From RGIG7213 sp045545665 (GTDB lineage Bacteria; Bacillota; Clostridia; Oscillospirales; CAG-272): a stretch of DNA of 64,000 nt. Location of the stretch: positions 62,001 through 126,000 of the forward strand of contig JAZQBL010000046.1 in the NCBI GenBank assembly GCA_045545665.1. Reading direction: 5' to 3'. Position 1 is the stretch's first letter. Each line of letters begins with the position of its first letter. The position numbers were made by a program, and so were the translations under genes. Below are positions 16,645 to 26,213 of the stretch, in pieces. The notes beneath the pieces are model-generated. The model searched no databases and was not told the DNA's origin. It saw nothing but the letters and a program-made list of their open reading frames with translations.

Positions 16645-18194
16645 TATTTTTCCATAACCTTTATCGCTTCTTTGATCTTACCGCACAAAAAGTCCATTGC
16701 ATATCTTGATGCTATGAGCGGCGGCTTAACAAGGACAACGGGAGGACAGTTAGCCTTGTAGAGCTGTGCGGAGATATCTACGCACATATCGTTGAGTATC
16801 TGTGCAAACTTTGCCGCCTCGTCGACCTTTGCAAAGCGGAGGCCTGCAAGATGGCCGAAGCCGTCTGCTCTTACGATAAGGTCGCTGTTTTCCTCTGCTA
16901 TCTTTTCAAGATTTTCGTAGAAATATTCGCCTGCGTCCTTTATTTCTTCGCTGTTTGCCTTGGAAAATTCCATAGTTACGAGGTATGCAAGGGATGCAAG
17001 CTCCTCCTGGCCGTTCGTTACGAGTGCGCCGAAGAGGTTGAGAGCGTCCATTTCAGCCGTCGTGATAAGCTTACTTGCAGGATATTCACCGCCGGGGAAG
17101 CCCTTACCTACTACTGCAAAATCGGGGTTGAGTCCCCATTTTCTGAATAAGAACATTCCGTCGTACCACATACACGACTGAATTTCGTCACACATCGTAG
17201 GTGTATCGTACTCACGGCAAAGCTTATATGCGCCCTGCAAATATTCTTTCGTAAGTCTTATTGCGCCGTAGTTCATAAGGATTATTTCGTGAGCAAAGCC
17301 TGCCGTCTTATAGTTGCCGCTGTTGTACGTCTTGAGCTTTTCTTCAAAGTCTGCAAGGTCGTTTATCATAACGGGAACTATTTTGTAAAGTCCTGCCTTT
17401 TCAGCCTCTGCTGCAAATCCGCCCCAGAGTCCTCTGAGAGTCTGTGCGAATATCGTCGTACCGTGGTAGTTGGCTTCGTTTGTACCCTTCATATCAGCCA
17501 TTACGAAGAAAACGGGTGTTTTGCCGTAATACTTGGGATCTGCAAACGTGCCGTCGAGCTTATAAAATCTCGAAAGCATCATCTTGAAGCCTGCTTCGCA
17601 CGCAAGGCTTCCCGTTTCAAGGTTGATACAGCGGTTGAGGACCTTAGGCTCTCTTGAAGCAAGTATTTTTTCAAGTTCAGCGTCGCAAACGCCGCCGTTT
17701 GCCGCACGGATGAGTTCGCGCTCTGCAAGTCTTGTTATGTAACCTCTTGTGTTGTTGTGCGTAGCGTTGGGAACGCCGAGCTTACGTGCGTTGTCGATGA
17801 GCTTATATCCGCCGAAGCCGTGGCCGAGGGATGCGTGGTAGTGTTCGCTCTTACCTATAAAGTAGACCTTTCCGTCTTCACCTATACGGCAGAGTCCTCT
17901 TGCCGAAAGAGGTGACATGCACTTATGAAGTGCTTTTGCAAATGCGTCCGTTGCCGCGCCGTTATTCGTCGTTTCAAAAGCGTCAACGACCTGTGTGCCG
18001 ACGTCGGACAGCATCTTTTCGTTTGCCGTCTGTCTTTCTTCGGGCATAAAGTCGATCTTTTCGGAAACTATCTTTTCAGCTTCCTCCATCGTTACGTATC
18101 CGTTGTACACTGCGGACGCGCAAAGTGCTTTGGCGTAGTCTTCGCCTAAAATATCCTTAAGGGACATACAGGGAGATTTAAACATATCTTTCAC
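16644..18194 (-). CDS. Class III PLP-dependent aminotransferase
   Basis: 516-aa fold-type I aminotransferase. The PLP-ring Asp is in CDEIQSCMW and the Schiff-base Lys lies in GKGFPGGEYPASKLI. The N-terminal extension of about 100 residues is unusual for acetylornithine/GABA transaminases of about 430 aa. It is the first gene of a six-gene unit under a strong promoter, followed by kinases, an amidohydrolase and an isomerase-like protein. An amino-sugar or sugar-amine substrate is therefore possible, but that is inference. Confidence 0.85.
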   Translation of the reverse strand: MKDMFKSPCMSLKDILGEDYAKALCASAVYNGYVTMEEAEKIVSEKIDFMPEERQTANEKMLSDVGTQVVDAFETTNNGAATDAFAKALHKCMSPLSARGLCRIGEDGKVYFIGKSEHYHASLGHGFGGYKLIDNARKLGVPNATHNNTRGYITRLAERELIRAANGGVCDAELEKILASREPKVLNRCINLETGSLACEAGFKMMLSRFYKLDGTFADPKYYGKTPVFFVMADMKGTNEANYHGTTIFAQTLRGLWGGFAAEAEKAGLYKIVPVMINDLADFEEKLKTYNSGNYKTAGFAHEIILMNYGAIRLTKEYLQGAYKLCREYDTPTMCDEIQSCMWYDGMFLFRKWGLNPDFAVVGKGFPGGEYPASKLITTAEMDALNLFGALVTNGQEELASLAYLVTMEFSKANSEEIKDAGEYFYENLEKIAEENSDLIVRADGFGHLAGLRFAKVDEAAKFAQILNDMCVDISAQLYKANCPPVVLVKPPLIASRYAMDFLCGKIKEAIKVMEK

Positions 18195-18228
18195 CTATCC
18201 TTATTTTATTTCATATTTTTATAATTTT

Positions 18229-18257
18229 ATTATATAAGAGTTTATGCCGAATGTCAA
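18229..18257 (-). promoter_or_regulatory. Promoter of the six-gene catabolic unit
   Basis: Consensus minus-strand promoter: -35 TTGACA (rc of 18252-18257), 17-bp spacer, -10 TATAAT (rc of 18229-18234). It lies 35 bp upstream of the aminotransferase start, and no obvious operator palindrome is seen. Confidence 0.85.
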
Positions 18258-18272
18258 TATACAAAAGAGATT

Positions 18273-20462
18273 TTATCCGCTTTCATTCTCCGTTTGTTCA
18301 TCCTGTTGTATATTTTCTTCCGTTTCCCGGTCTTCCTCGGATACGTTCTCCGAAAGCTGTGCCGGTTCGGGGGCGGTATCTTCTTCGGGGAGCGCTTCGG
18401 TGTCTTTCGTTTCTTCCTCTTCTATCGGGTTGCCGTTTTTATCGAGATTAAAGTGTGTCGATATTATACCCAGCACCGCCGTTGCGGCTTTTCTGCCCGT
18501 TGCGCCGTTTTCTATAACGCAGGAGACGACGATCTCGGGATCATCGTACGGAGCGAATGCCGTAAGTACGGCGTTATTATTATTTTTCGTTATCTGCGCC
18601 GTACCCGTCTTTACGCCGATATCGAATTTATAACGCTTGGTTGTGGACGTGTTCGCCTTCGACTCTCTCATTCCGCGTCTTAAATACTCGCAGTGCTCGT
18701 CGGAAAGCTCCGCTTCGCCGAGTATGACGGGCTCATTATATACCGTATCCTGTCCCGAATACGTTTCCGACTTATAAAGCACGGTCGCTTTGTATCTTAT
18801 ACCGCTGTTTATTATCGTGGATATATACATCGAGAGCTGCAGGGGCGTTACTGCGTTTTTACTCTGCCCTATCGCCGCCTGGAGCGTGTCGCCCGGGTTC
18901 CATACGCCGAGATTCTCTTCGGAATAATAAACGGGACCTGCTATGACGCCCTTTGATTCGAGCAGCTCGATTCCCGTATACTGACCGAGTCCGAGAGTCG
19001 TACAGTAATCGTTGAGCGCCTCGATACCGAGTCTGCGTCCGACGTCGTAGAAATAGCAGTTGCACGATACTCCGAGCGCCTTTACAAGATCTATCGGACC
19101 GTGGCCGTGCAGATACCAGCAGTCGGGCTGGTAGTCGCTGTAATATCTGTACTCGCCTTCGCACACGACGGAGCTTGACGGAGTGATTATTCCGTTTGTG
19201 AGTGCGGCGGCACTCGTTGCGACTTTAAACGTAGAACCGGGTGCGTAATTGCCCATGAGCGCTCTGTTGAAAAGCGGCTGTTTTTCATCTTCAAGCAGAT
19301 CGGCGTACTTTTCTGTAAACATTGAAAGGTCGTACGACGGATACGATGCCAAAGCAAGCACCTGACCGTTATTCGGGTCTATGATACTGACAGCGCCGCT
19401 GTCGGCAAGCCGTCCGTCTTCGTCGCTTTCGGCTTCTTCAACTATTTCTTTTATATTTTCAAAAAGCTTTTCTTCGGCATCTATCTGCATATCTATATCT
19501 ATCGTGAGATAGACGTTGCGCCCGGGTACGACCTCGGTCTCCGTTTCCGTCGATATGATACCGCCGTATTCGTCCTCGGTTATCTTGACGACACCGTCGG
19601 AGCCTTTCAAAAGCTCCTCAAATGCTTTTTCCGCACCGTCAAGTCCGACGACGGCGTCGTAGCTGTAGCCGTCGGCAAGATATTCTTCTATTTCATCTGC
19701 GGGGATCTTTCCGACTCTGCCGAGGATGTGCGATGCGTGACCGGGATATTCGTACGTTCTTTTCCATTCCTTTGATACGTATATACCCGTCGATGCTCTT
19801 TCAAGCACAGCCGTCACAAGCTCGATCTTTGCTTCCTCTTTTATGATAAAGGGTGTGTCGGGGGCGAAATTCATCGTATCAAGCTCGTATCTTACGGCTA
19901 TGACGTCGTACTGCGTACGTCCTTCGTAAATATAATTACCGCGTGCGTTTTTTATGCCGTAATATTCAATAAACCACTCGAAAAGATCGACGCACGAGAT
20001 GTTTTTATCAAGTCCGTTTTTCTCAAGAAACGAATAAAAGCGTGCATTCGATATCGTATTTTCAAGCTTTTCTTCGTCGTACGACACGTGCGGATACGTT
20101 CCTTTTATCGGGAAACGCGTGATGAAGTCCTCGCCGTAATCCTCAAGCACACGGCTTATTTCGGCAATAACGCCGTTTTTGCCCGTCGAGGTGAAATTTT
20201 TAAGCGAATTATAGCTTAACTGTATTGTGTTTGTATATTCATTACTTACAAGTGCTTTGCCGTTTCTGTCGTATATTTCGCCTCTTACCGCCTGGACGGT
20301 CTCGTATCTTACGTACGTTTTCGTTGAGCCGGATATATATTTATCGACACCCGTTATCTGCATATTGACGAGCTTTATTACGTAAAAGCCGCATACCGCA
20401 ACGAAAAATGCACCCAGAACAAGCAGCGCACCCGTATGATATTTTTTTGTTCTATTCTTCAT
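18273..20462 (-). CDS. mrdA: Penicillin-binding protein 2 (class B transpeptidase)
   Basis: Elongasome cell-wall transpeptidase of 729 aa. One N-terminal membrane helix (residues 11-33) is followed by a pedestal domain. The catalytic domain has S410-x-x-K413 (PGSTFK), S466-C-N468 and K618-T-G-T-A. The C-terminal tail after residue 675 is acidic and low-complexity. It is the last gene of mreB-mreC-mreD-PBP2 and overlaps mreD by 11 bp, the usual context for MrdA rather than SpoVD or FtsI. Confidence 0.94.
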   Translation of the reverse strand: MKNRTKKYHTGALLVLGAFFVAVCGFYVIKLVNMQITGVDKYISGSTKTYVRYETVQAVRGEIYDRNGKALVSNEYTNTIQLSYNSLKNFTSTGKNGVIAEISRVLEDYGEDFITRFPIKGTYPHVSYDEEKLENTISNARFYSFLEKNGLDKNISCVDLFEWFIEYYGIKNARGNYIYEGRTQYDVIAVRYELDTMNFAPDTPFIIKEEAKIELVTAVLERASTGIYVSKEWKRTYEYPGHASHILGRVGKIPADEIEEYLADGYSYDAVVGLDGAEKAFEELLKGSDGVVKITEDEYGGIISTETETEVVPGRNVYLTIDIDMQIDAEEKLFENIKEIVEEAESDEDGRLADSGAVSIIDPNNGQVLALASYPSYDLSMFTEKYADLLEDEKQPLFNRALMGNYAPGSTFKVATSAAALTNGIITPSSSVVCEGEYRYYSDYQPDCWYLHGHGPIDLVKALGVSCNCYFYDVGRRLGIEALNDYCTTLGLGQYTGIELLESKGVIAGPVYYSEENLGVWNPGDTLQAAIGQSKNAVTPLQLSMYISTIINSGIRYKATVLYKSETYSGQDTVYNEPVILGEAELSDEHCEYLRRGMRESKANTSTTKRYKFDIGVKTGTAQITKNNNNAVLTAFAPYDDPEIVVSCVIENGATGRKAATAVLGIISTHFNLDKNGNPIEEEETKDTEALPEEDTAPEPAQLSENVSEEDRETEENIQQDEQTENESG

Positions 20463-20985
20463 AATAATCTGATTTTCTCTTTATGCCGAATACGGCACCG
20501 TGAAGCTTGCAAAGCGGATACACCGCAAGCGTACAAACGAACGAATACACGAACTGAGGCAGTACCACCGCAGTAAATATATCCGCATACGAAGCTTTTC
20601 CCGAAAGGATGATGACGGAAGCAATGCTTTCGATCGTATAAACGCAAAACGCCGTGCAAAGTACTGCAACAAACCTGTTGTGAAACAGGTCCCGTGTTAA
20701 AAACAGGCAAAGCGCTGCGGCAAACAGAAACAACAGCGGATAGTAGGAAACGCCCTCCATTCCGAGCGATTGCAAAAGAAAGCCCGCACACACGGAAAGG
20801 ATGCACACCGTTTTTTCGTTTTCGTAAGCGGCAAGGCAGATGACCACAGCCGCCGTTATATCGGGAATACAGCCAAAAAATTTAAGGTAGGGAAACACGG
20901 ACATCTGGCACATTGCGGCAAAAAACACCGCAAGAAAACAGATAAGCACCCGAAGCTTTCCCTTTATTTCGTACTTTCCGTGCAT
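20452..20985 (-). CDS. mreD: Rod shape-determining protein MreD
   Basis: 177-aa membrane protein with about five hydrophobic segments and no enzymatic motif. Sequence conservation in MreD is low, so the call depends mainly on position between mreC and the PBP2 gene plus topology. Its start overlaps the mreC stop by one base. It acts as a membrane link of the elongasome. Confidence 0.88.
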   Translation of the reverse strand: MHGKYEIKGKLRVLICFLAVFFAAMCQMSVFPYLKFFGCIPDITAAVVICLAAYENEKTVCILSVCAGFLLQSLGMEGVSYYPLLFLFAAALCLFLTRDLFHNRFVAVLCTAFCVYTIESIASVIILSGKASYADIFTAVVLPQFVYSFVCTLAVYPLCKLHGAVFGIKRKSDYYEE

Positions 20986-21824
20986 CAGCTTTCACCTTCG
21001 AAGCTCGTAAGTATCATAACCTTTTCGATATCCGTGATATCGGCAAACGGACGCACGACGGCATATTTACCTCTCAGGCTGTCGTCGTATTCGACTCTTT
21101 CAACGATCCCGACGAGCATTCCCTGCGGATATATCGAACCGAGCCCCGATGTCATAACTCTGTCACCGACTTCGACCTTTGAATCACCTTCAAGGTAATT
21201 TATTCTGCAAAGCCCCTCTTTTTCAAGCTGAAATTCACCGCAAAGCACACCCGTTTCCGAGGTTCTTTCTATATAAACTCCGACGGATGCCGAGGTGTCG
21301 ATTATGCTCGATGCCTTCGACCAGTTTATTCCCGCCTCGCTTATATATCCGACAATACCGCCGTTTTCGGAGATTATCGGCATATTTTTTTCAACTCCGT
21401 CCTTCGTTCCCTTATCGAGGGAAAACACCGTCATATAGTTTCCTGCCTGTCTGCCTATGACATCGGCATCGAGAAAGACGTAATCGGGGTTTTCTTCTTT
21501 TATACCGAGGAAGTTTTTGTAAAATTCGTTTTCCTCTTTCATCGCTTCCGCATCGTATATAAAATCCTTAAGCTCGTTTACTTCCGCCTTGAGAGCTTCG
21601 TTTTCCGCCTTAAGCTCATCAACGGAGTCAAAATACGATTTATAGCCGTTTATGGCAAGCCCAAAGCTTCCGAAGCCCTTCTGTATCGGCGTTACCATTA
21701 TGTTTACGGCGTTCGTCAAGACCGAAAAATGTCCCGATGCGGCAAGTGCGCTGACAACGACGGTAAGCAATACCGCAACAGTTGCCGTTATTATAAAAAA
21801 TCTGCTTTTAAAAAATTTATTCAT
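20985..21824 (-). CDS. mreC: Rod shape-determining protein MreC
   Basis: 279-aa protein anchored by one N-terminal helix (residues 9-29), then a coiled coil (about 65-100, many Glu/Lys/Leu) and the beta-rich MreC domain containing DKGTKDGVEKNMPIISENGGIVG. It organises MreB, MreD and PBP2 at the membrane. It lies 13 bp downstream of mreB. Confidence 0.94.
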   Translation of the reverse strand: MNKFFKSRFFIITATVAVLLTVVVSALAASGHFSVLTNAVNIMVTPIQKGFGSFGLAINGYKSYFDSVDELKAENEALKAEVNELKDFIYDAEAMKEENEFYKNFLGIKEENPDYVFLDADVIGRQAGNYMTVFSLDKGTKDGVEKNMPIISENGGIVGYISEAGINWSKASSIIDTSASVGVYIERTSETGVLCGEFQLEKEGLCRINYLEGDSKVEVGDRVMTSGLGSIYPQGMLVGIVERVEYDDSLRGKYAVVRPFADITDIEKVMILTSFEGES

Positions 21825-21837
21825 CTCTTTTTTCTGC

Positions 21838-22854
21838 TCAATCCAACATTTCCTGACTGCTTACGACCTCTGCAAGCTCACCCGGGGAGTCGATTATCTT
21901 GCCTATTCCGTTTGCAATACAGTCAAGCGGACGGCTTGCCCTCTGAACACGGATACCGAGAGAATGTTCAAGCAGTTTGTCGATACCCGGCATAAGCGAT
22001 GCGCCTCCGCAGAGCGTTATGCCCGAATCGAATATATCCGACGTTACTCTCGGAGGTATATTTTCAAGCGTTGCGTGAACTGAATCGACTATTCTTTCAA
22101 GGCACTCGCCTATCGCCCTGCGTACCTCGTAGGAGGATACCGTGACTTCGAGTGCTTTTCCCGTGACTATGTCCTTACCGTAAACACGGAATGCGCCTTT
22201 GTCATACATCTGATGGGCACAGCCCGCAGTCTTTTTCAAAAACTCTGCCGTGTTTTCTCCTATGAGGACGTTGTACGTGTTCTTGATATACGTTATTATC
22301 GCGCTGTTCATATCGTCGCCGCCGACACGTGTCATACCTGCGTGAAGAACGCCTCTGTACGATATTACTGCCGTCTGCGTTTTACCTGCCCCTATATCGC
22401 ATATAAGATTGCCCTTTGCCTTGAGCACGTTTATTCCCGCGCCGAGTGCCGCCGCCATAGGCTGGCTTACAAGATGCGTTACCGAAAATGCGCCCGATTC
22501 CGTGCAGACGTTTTCAAACGCGTTTCTTTCAACCTCGGATATGCCCCACGGTACACCGACAGCCACCTTGGGACGGTTGAGTATTCCCGTCATACCGAGC
22601 TTTGAAAAAAACGAGTAGAGAACCTCGGAGGTATCGACAAAGCTGTCGATAACACCGCCTTTAAGCGGAAGGATCGCTTCCTTGTCCTTCGGAGTTCTTC
22701 CGTACATTTTTTTAGCTTCCTTGCCCGAGGCAATGACGTCCCCGCGTACCGTATCGTAGGCGATGGCGGTGGGCTCGCGCAGTATTATCCCCCGCCCCTT
22801 TTCGTATATCTTCGTGTTTGCCTGACCCAAATCAAGTCCTATATATTTAGGCAT
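21838..22854 (-). CDS. mreB: Rod shape-determining protein MreB
   Basis: Bacterial actin homologue of 338 aa that guides sidewall synthesis. The phosphate-1 motif is GLDLGQANTKIY, phosphate-2 is DIGAGKTQTAVIS, and the adenosine motif is LCGGASLMPG. The N-terminus differs from the common DLGTANT form (Gln for Thr) but the ATP site is complete. It is the first gene of mreBCD-PBP2, separated from maf by 224 bp of repeats. Confidence 0.93.
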   Translation of the reverse strand: MPKYIGLDLGQANTKIYEKGRGIILREPTAIAYDTVRGDVIASGKEAKKMYGRTPKDKEAILPLKGGVIDSFVDTSEVLYSFFSKLGMTGILNRPKVAVGVPWGISEVERNAFENVCTESGAFSVTHLVSQPMAAALGAGINVLKAKGNLICDIGAGKTQTAVISYRGVLHAGMTRVGGDDMNSAIITYIKNTYNVLIGENTAEFLKKTAGCAHQMYDKGAFRVYGKDIVTGKALEVTVSSYEVRRAIGECLERIVDSVHATLENIPPRVTSDIFDSGITLCGGASLMPGIDKLLEHSLGIRVQRASRPLDCIANGIGKIIDSPGELAEVVSSQEMLD

Positions 22855-22903
22855 TTTCTTCCTCTTTCATTTCTTCATGACAATAAATAATTCCGCCGAA
22901 GGC

Positions 22904-23078
22904 ACCTTATCTATTATCTATTATCTATTATCTCTTATCTGCGTTCCCCGTTATTCATCACTTTCGGGTCGTCGTGGGCGCCGACCCCTACCGATTTTAT
23001 CTATTATCTCTTATCTATCATCTATTATCTCATTTTTGCCCAGCCCTACATCATACGGGTCGCCGGGGACGTCGACCC
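22904..23078. repeat. Composite repeat: TATCTATTATC tract plus two 22-bp GGGTCG palindromes
   Basis: Irregular TATCTATTATCTCTTATC tracts (22907-22940 and 22996-23031) alternate with two 22-bp imperfect palindromes starting GGGTCG and ending CGACCC (22966-22987 and 23057-23078). Near-identical units in the same order occur at 54346-54570. The block fills the maf-mreB gap. The second palindrome touches the maf stop codon: the sequence CCTAC that follows each palindrome supplies TAG on the minus strand. Confidence 0.85.
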
Positions 23079-23639
23079 CTACTTTTTTTCAAGTCTTGCA
23101 AGGCACTTGTACACCTTGCAAAGCGGAAGTCCGACGACGTTCTGGTAGTTTCCTTCTATTCTTTCGACGAATACTCCGCCGATGCCCTGAATGGCATACG
23201 CTCCCGCTTTGTCACGGCATTCGCCTGTGGCTATGTATTCAAGTATTTCGTCTGCCGACATTTCACGCATCTTAACGCGTGTAAGATCGTAATCGAGAAT
23301 ATACTCGTTTCCCTTTTTTATTGCAAAGCCTGTGTACACCTCGTGGAAGTCACCCGAAAGCATTGAAAGCATACGGAAAGCGTCCTCGTCGTCACGGGGC
23401 TTGCCGAGAACTATCCCGTCGTAGCATACGACCGTGTCTGCGGCGATTATTATGTCATCCTGCCCCGCATCGACCTTTGCACATCTGAGCTTTCTGTTTG
23501 CAAGGCCCATAACAAGCTCCTCGGGCGATGGGGTAAATCCGCAGCTTTCGTCGGCACTCGTTTCGACCGTTTTGAATTTTATACCTGCCGAGCTCAGTAT
23601 TTCACTGCGCCTGGGTGATTTTGAAGCAAGATATATCAT
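23079..23639 (-). CDS. maf: Maf-family nucleotide pyrophosphatase
   Basis: House-cleaning enzyme that hydrolyses non-canonical or modified NTPs such as dTTP/UTP and m5UTP. The start is the ATG at 23639 (MIYLASKSPRRSEIL, the family signature), with AAAGGACGG upstream; the longer frame overlaps dut. The catalytic DE(S) and AADTVV motifs are visible, and the 186-aa length is normal. Its stop codon lies at the very edge of a dispersed repeat (22904-23078). It is 16 bp after dut, itself a nucleotide-pool enzyme. Confidence 0.93.
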   Translation of the reverse strand: MIYLASKSPRRSEILSSAGIKFKTVETSADESCGFTPSPEELVMGLANRKLRCAKVDAGQDDIIIAADTVVCYDGIVLGKPRDDEDAFRMLSMLSGDFHEVYTGFAIKKGNEYILDYDLTRVKMREMSADEILEYIATGECRDKAGAYAIQGIGGVFVERIEGNYQNVVGLPLCKVYKCLARLEKK

Positions 23640-23655
23640 TTTACGCCGTCCTTTT

Positions 23656-24090
23656 TCAGTTTTTTCCCGTTGAACCGAAGCCGCCGCCGCCTCGTTTCGT
23701 TTCACTGAGTGTGCCTTCTTCAAATTCTCCTCTTATAACGGGCAGAAACATAAGCTGTGCTATTCTTTCCCCGTTTGAAACGGTGTATTCTTTATCCGAA
23801 AGATTTACAAGAGATACCATTATCTCCCCTCTGTAATCGCTGTCAACGACACCTATTCCGTTTGCAAGAGTTATTCCGTGCTTTGATGCAAGTCCGCTCC
23901 TGGCACATATCACGGCGGCAATGTCTTTTCTTTCACATTCTATTGCAATGCCCGTCGGTATGAGCTTTCTTTCGTTCGGAGCGATAGGTGTATTTTCACA
24001 GCAAGCGTAAAGATCCGCCCCTGCGGCACATTCGCTCTGATATTCGGGGGCTTTTGCGCCCTCTTTCAGTATTTTATATTTTACCCTCAC
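23656..24090 (-). CDS. dut: dUTP diphosphatase
   Basis: Homotrimeric dUTPase of 144 aa that hydrolyses dUTP to dUMP. The five conserved motifs can be followed: AGADLYA, ARSGLASKHGI, GVVDSDYRGEI, GERIAQL and the C-terminal RGGGGFGSTG P-loop-like tail. Its start overlaps the U32 peptidase stop by 4 bp, so the two are translationally coupled. Confidence 0.95.
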   Translation of the reverse strand: MRVKYKILKEGAKAPEYQSECAAGADLYACCENTPIAPNERKLIPTGIAIECERKDIAAVICARSGLASKHGITLANGIGVVDSDYRGEIMVSLVNLSDKEYTVSNGERIAQLMFLPVIRGEFEEGTLSETKRGGGGFGSTGKN

Positions 24091-26201
24091 AGTCTTCTTA
24101 CCTCTCCTACGGGGCTGTCCCCGTTTCTGTAATTATCTATGATATCCGACGCTTCATTCGGCGTTTCATCCGTAAAATAGTAATGTATGTCGCCGACCTT
24201 ACCGCCCGTCAGCGTTGCGAGCTTGTCCGCCATATAGACAGGTACGCTGTTATAAAGCACGTTTCTGTGCTTGAACGTACGTCTTACGGGGATCTTTGCG
24301 CCGTGTCTGTCGGTTATATATGAATAAGGCTTTGTATCACAGTACGCACAAGAGCTTATACCGGGTGCGTTTTTACCCATCTCAACGTCACGTATGACGC
24401 ATTTTTCGACCGTCATCGCGGGAAGCTTGCCGTATGCCGCCACACCCGTTCTTCCGGGTATCAGCTCCGCTATTGCTTTCATTGCGGGAAGCTTTAATTC
24501 GGGGCTTAACATAACGTCCGGTATTCCGAGTCTTATATATTCCTTTGCCGCGCGTACGCTCTGCACGGAAAGCCCTATGCCGCCGTGTACGTTAAAGCCG
24601 TATTTCAAAGCGATATTGAGTGAACCGATATTGTTTACGATCACATTCTTGACTCCCTCAAGCTTTACACGTACCGCCATATCGTCAAGGTCGTTATAAT
24701 CCTTCATCATGGCAACGCTCGGGAACTCTACCCCGTCAACGACCTCTTTTACGTGCGAAGGAGCCTTCAGGTACTCCTCAATAGGCAGATATATATGCGA
24801 AAATCCGCCGAGGAACACTCTTGCGGGCATAAGCGATGCGTGTGTGAAATGTGCAATACTTACACAGCCGGGATTAAGAGAGCTGTCCTTTTCAACCGTA
24901 TGAGGTGCTTTAAGCTCAAAATCCGCCCTTTCGGGATGATATACGGTGTTTATCTTGCACAGAAGCTGGTCGCACGCAGTTCTTCTTAAAGAATTTATTG
25001 CCGAAACGGGGAGCATCACTCCGTCGTCTATAACTATTGACACGCCGTCTTTCATAGGTGTAAACGGCGTTGAGCCGAGCTTCAGAAGATTTTTCTTCAC
25101 GCTGTCAAGTGTCAAGGGAGCGTTTACCGCTTCCTCCGGTGCGCTTCCGTAAACGGTAACCGATACGTCATTATACGTCAGCTGCATTCTGCACGCTGTT
25201 CCCTTTTTAAATTCTGCGGTTATCTTTACGGGAAGTCTGCGGCGCGCGTTCTTCATTTCAAACGCTGTCGTGATCTCGGCTTCTTTCGTTTTTGCCTTAT
25301 CGGCATCGCTTCTCACCCCGAGCATTTTACGCCCGATATTACCTGTAAAATATCCGTCGGTGAAGCCGCCTCTTGAAAACAGTCTTTCAAGCTTTTCTTT
25401 TTCTTCCTCTGCGGCGTCGCGTCCTTCGTCGATAAGCGCTCTGTATATGCTTCCGACCCCGTAAACGTATTCGGGACTCTTCATTCTGCCCTCTATTTTG
25501 AGGCTGTCAACTCCGCTGCGGAGTATCTCCGTCATATAATCGGCAAGGCAGAGGTCTTTAAGGGACAAAGGATAGCTTCCGTCCTTTGCGGGGAGTCGGC
25601 ACGGCTGCGCACAGTCGCCTCGGTTGCCGCTTCTTCCGCCCATAAAGGCGCTGAGCGAGCACATACCCGAATGGCACACGCAGAGTGCGCCGTGAACAAA
25701 CATTTCGTATTCCATATCGGGCATTTCGCGTCGGATATTGAGTATATCCTCAAATGACGCTTCACGTGCTATGACCATACGTGAATATCCCATACTTTTC
25801 AAAACCTTCGCCGCCGATGCGTTATGCCCTGCACATTGCGTGCTTGCGTGAAGGCGGAAATCGGGAAAATATTCTCTTAAAAGAGCGCACACGCCGGGGT
25901 CTGCACATATTATCGAATCGCAGTCGGCACGGTAGAGAAATTCGCAAAGCCTCAAAAGATCGGCATATTCTCTGTCGTGCAGAAGGGTATTGAGCGTTAT
26001 ATTGACACGTACGCCGTAAAAATGGCACTTCGTGACTGCGTCTATTATCTCCGCAGGCTCAAAGTTGTCAGCACCGATTCTTGCGTTGAACATTTTTGAG
26101 CCGAAATATACTTCGTCAGCTCCCGCGTTTATTGCCGCATCAAGCGCCGAAGGACTGCCTGCGGGCAAAAGAAGCGCAGGCTTTTTCTTTGTTATGCTCA
26201 T
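24087..26201 (-). CDS. U32-family peptidase, RlhA-like
   Basis: 704-aa protein with the U32 signature EMFVHGALCVCHSGMCSLSAFMGGRSGNRGDCAQPCR near residues 165-200, whose clustered Cys probably bind an iron-sulfur cluster. The N-terminal TIM-barrel part begins LLLPAGSPSALDAAINAGADEVYFG. U32 proteins include RNA-hydroxylation enzymes (RlhA, TrhP) as well as proteins once called collagenases, so the peptidase name is historical. It is followed directly by dut and preceded by zapA (12 bp). Confidence 0.85.
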   Translation of the reverse strand: MSITKKKPALLLPAGSPSALDAAINAGADEVYFGSKMFNARIGADNFEPAEIIDAVTKCHFYGVRVNITLNTLLHDREYADLLRLCEFLYRADCDSIICADPGVCALLREYFPDFRLHASTQCAGHNASAAKVLKSMGYSRMVIAREASFEDILNIRREMPDMEYEMFVHGALCVCHSGMCSLSAFMGGRSGNRGDCAQPCRLPAKDGSYPLSLKDLCLADYMTEILRSGVDSLKIEGRMKSPEYVYGVGSIYRALIDEGRDAAEEEKEKLERLFSRGGFTDGYFTGNIGRKMLGVRSDADKAKTKEAEITTAFEMKNARRRLPVKITAEFKKGTACRMQLTYNDVSVTVYGSAPEEAVNAPLTLDSVKKNLLKLGSTPFTPMKDGVSIVIDDGVMLPVSAINSLRRTACDQLLCKINTVYHPERADFELKAPHTVEKDSSLNPGCVSIAHFTHASLMPARVFLGGFSHIYLPIEEYLKAPSHVKEVVDGVEFPSVAMMKDYNDLDDMAVRVKLEGVKNVIVNNIGSLNIALKYGFNVHGGIGLSVQSVRAAKEYIRLGIPDVMLSPELKLPAMKAIAELIPGRTGVAAYGKLPAMTVEKCVIRDVEMGKNAPGISSCAYCDTKPYSYITDRHGAKIPVRRTFKHRNVLYNSVPVYMADKLATLTGGKVGDIHYYFTDETPNEASDIIDNYRNGDSPVGEVRRL

Positions 26202-26213
26202 ATCCCTCTCCGT

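Noticed and set aside
22907..23031. TATCTATTATC repeats as a possible CRISPR array
   Set aside because: Units are 7-11 bp and directly adjacent, with no unique spacers of 25-40 bp and no cas genes.
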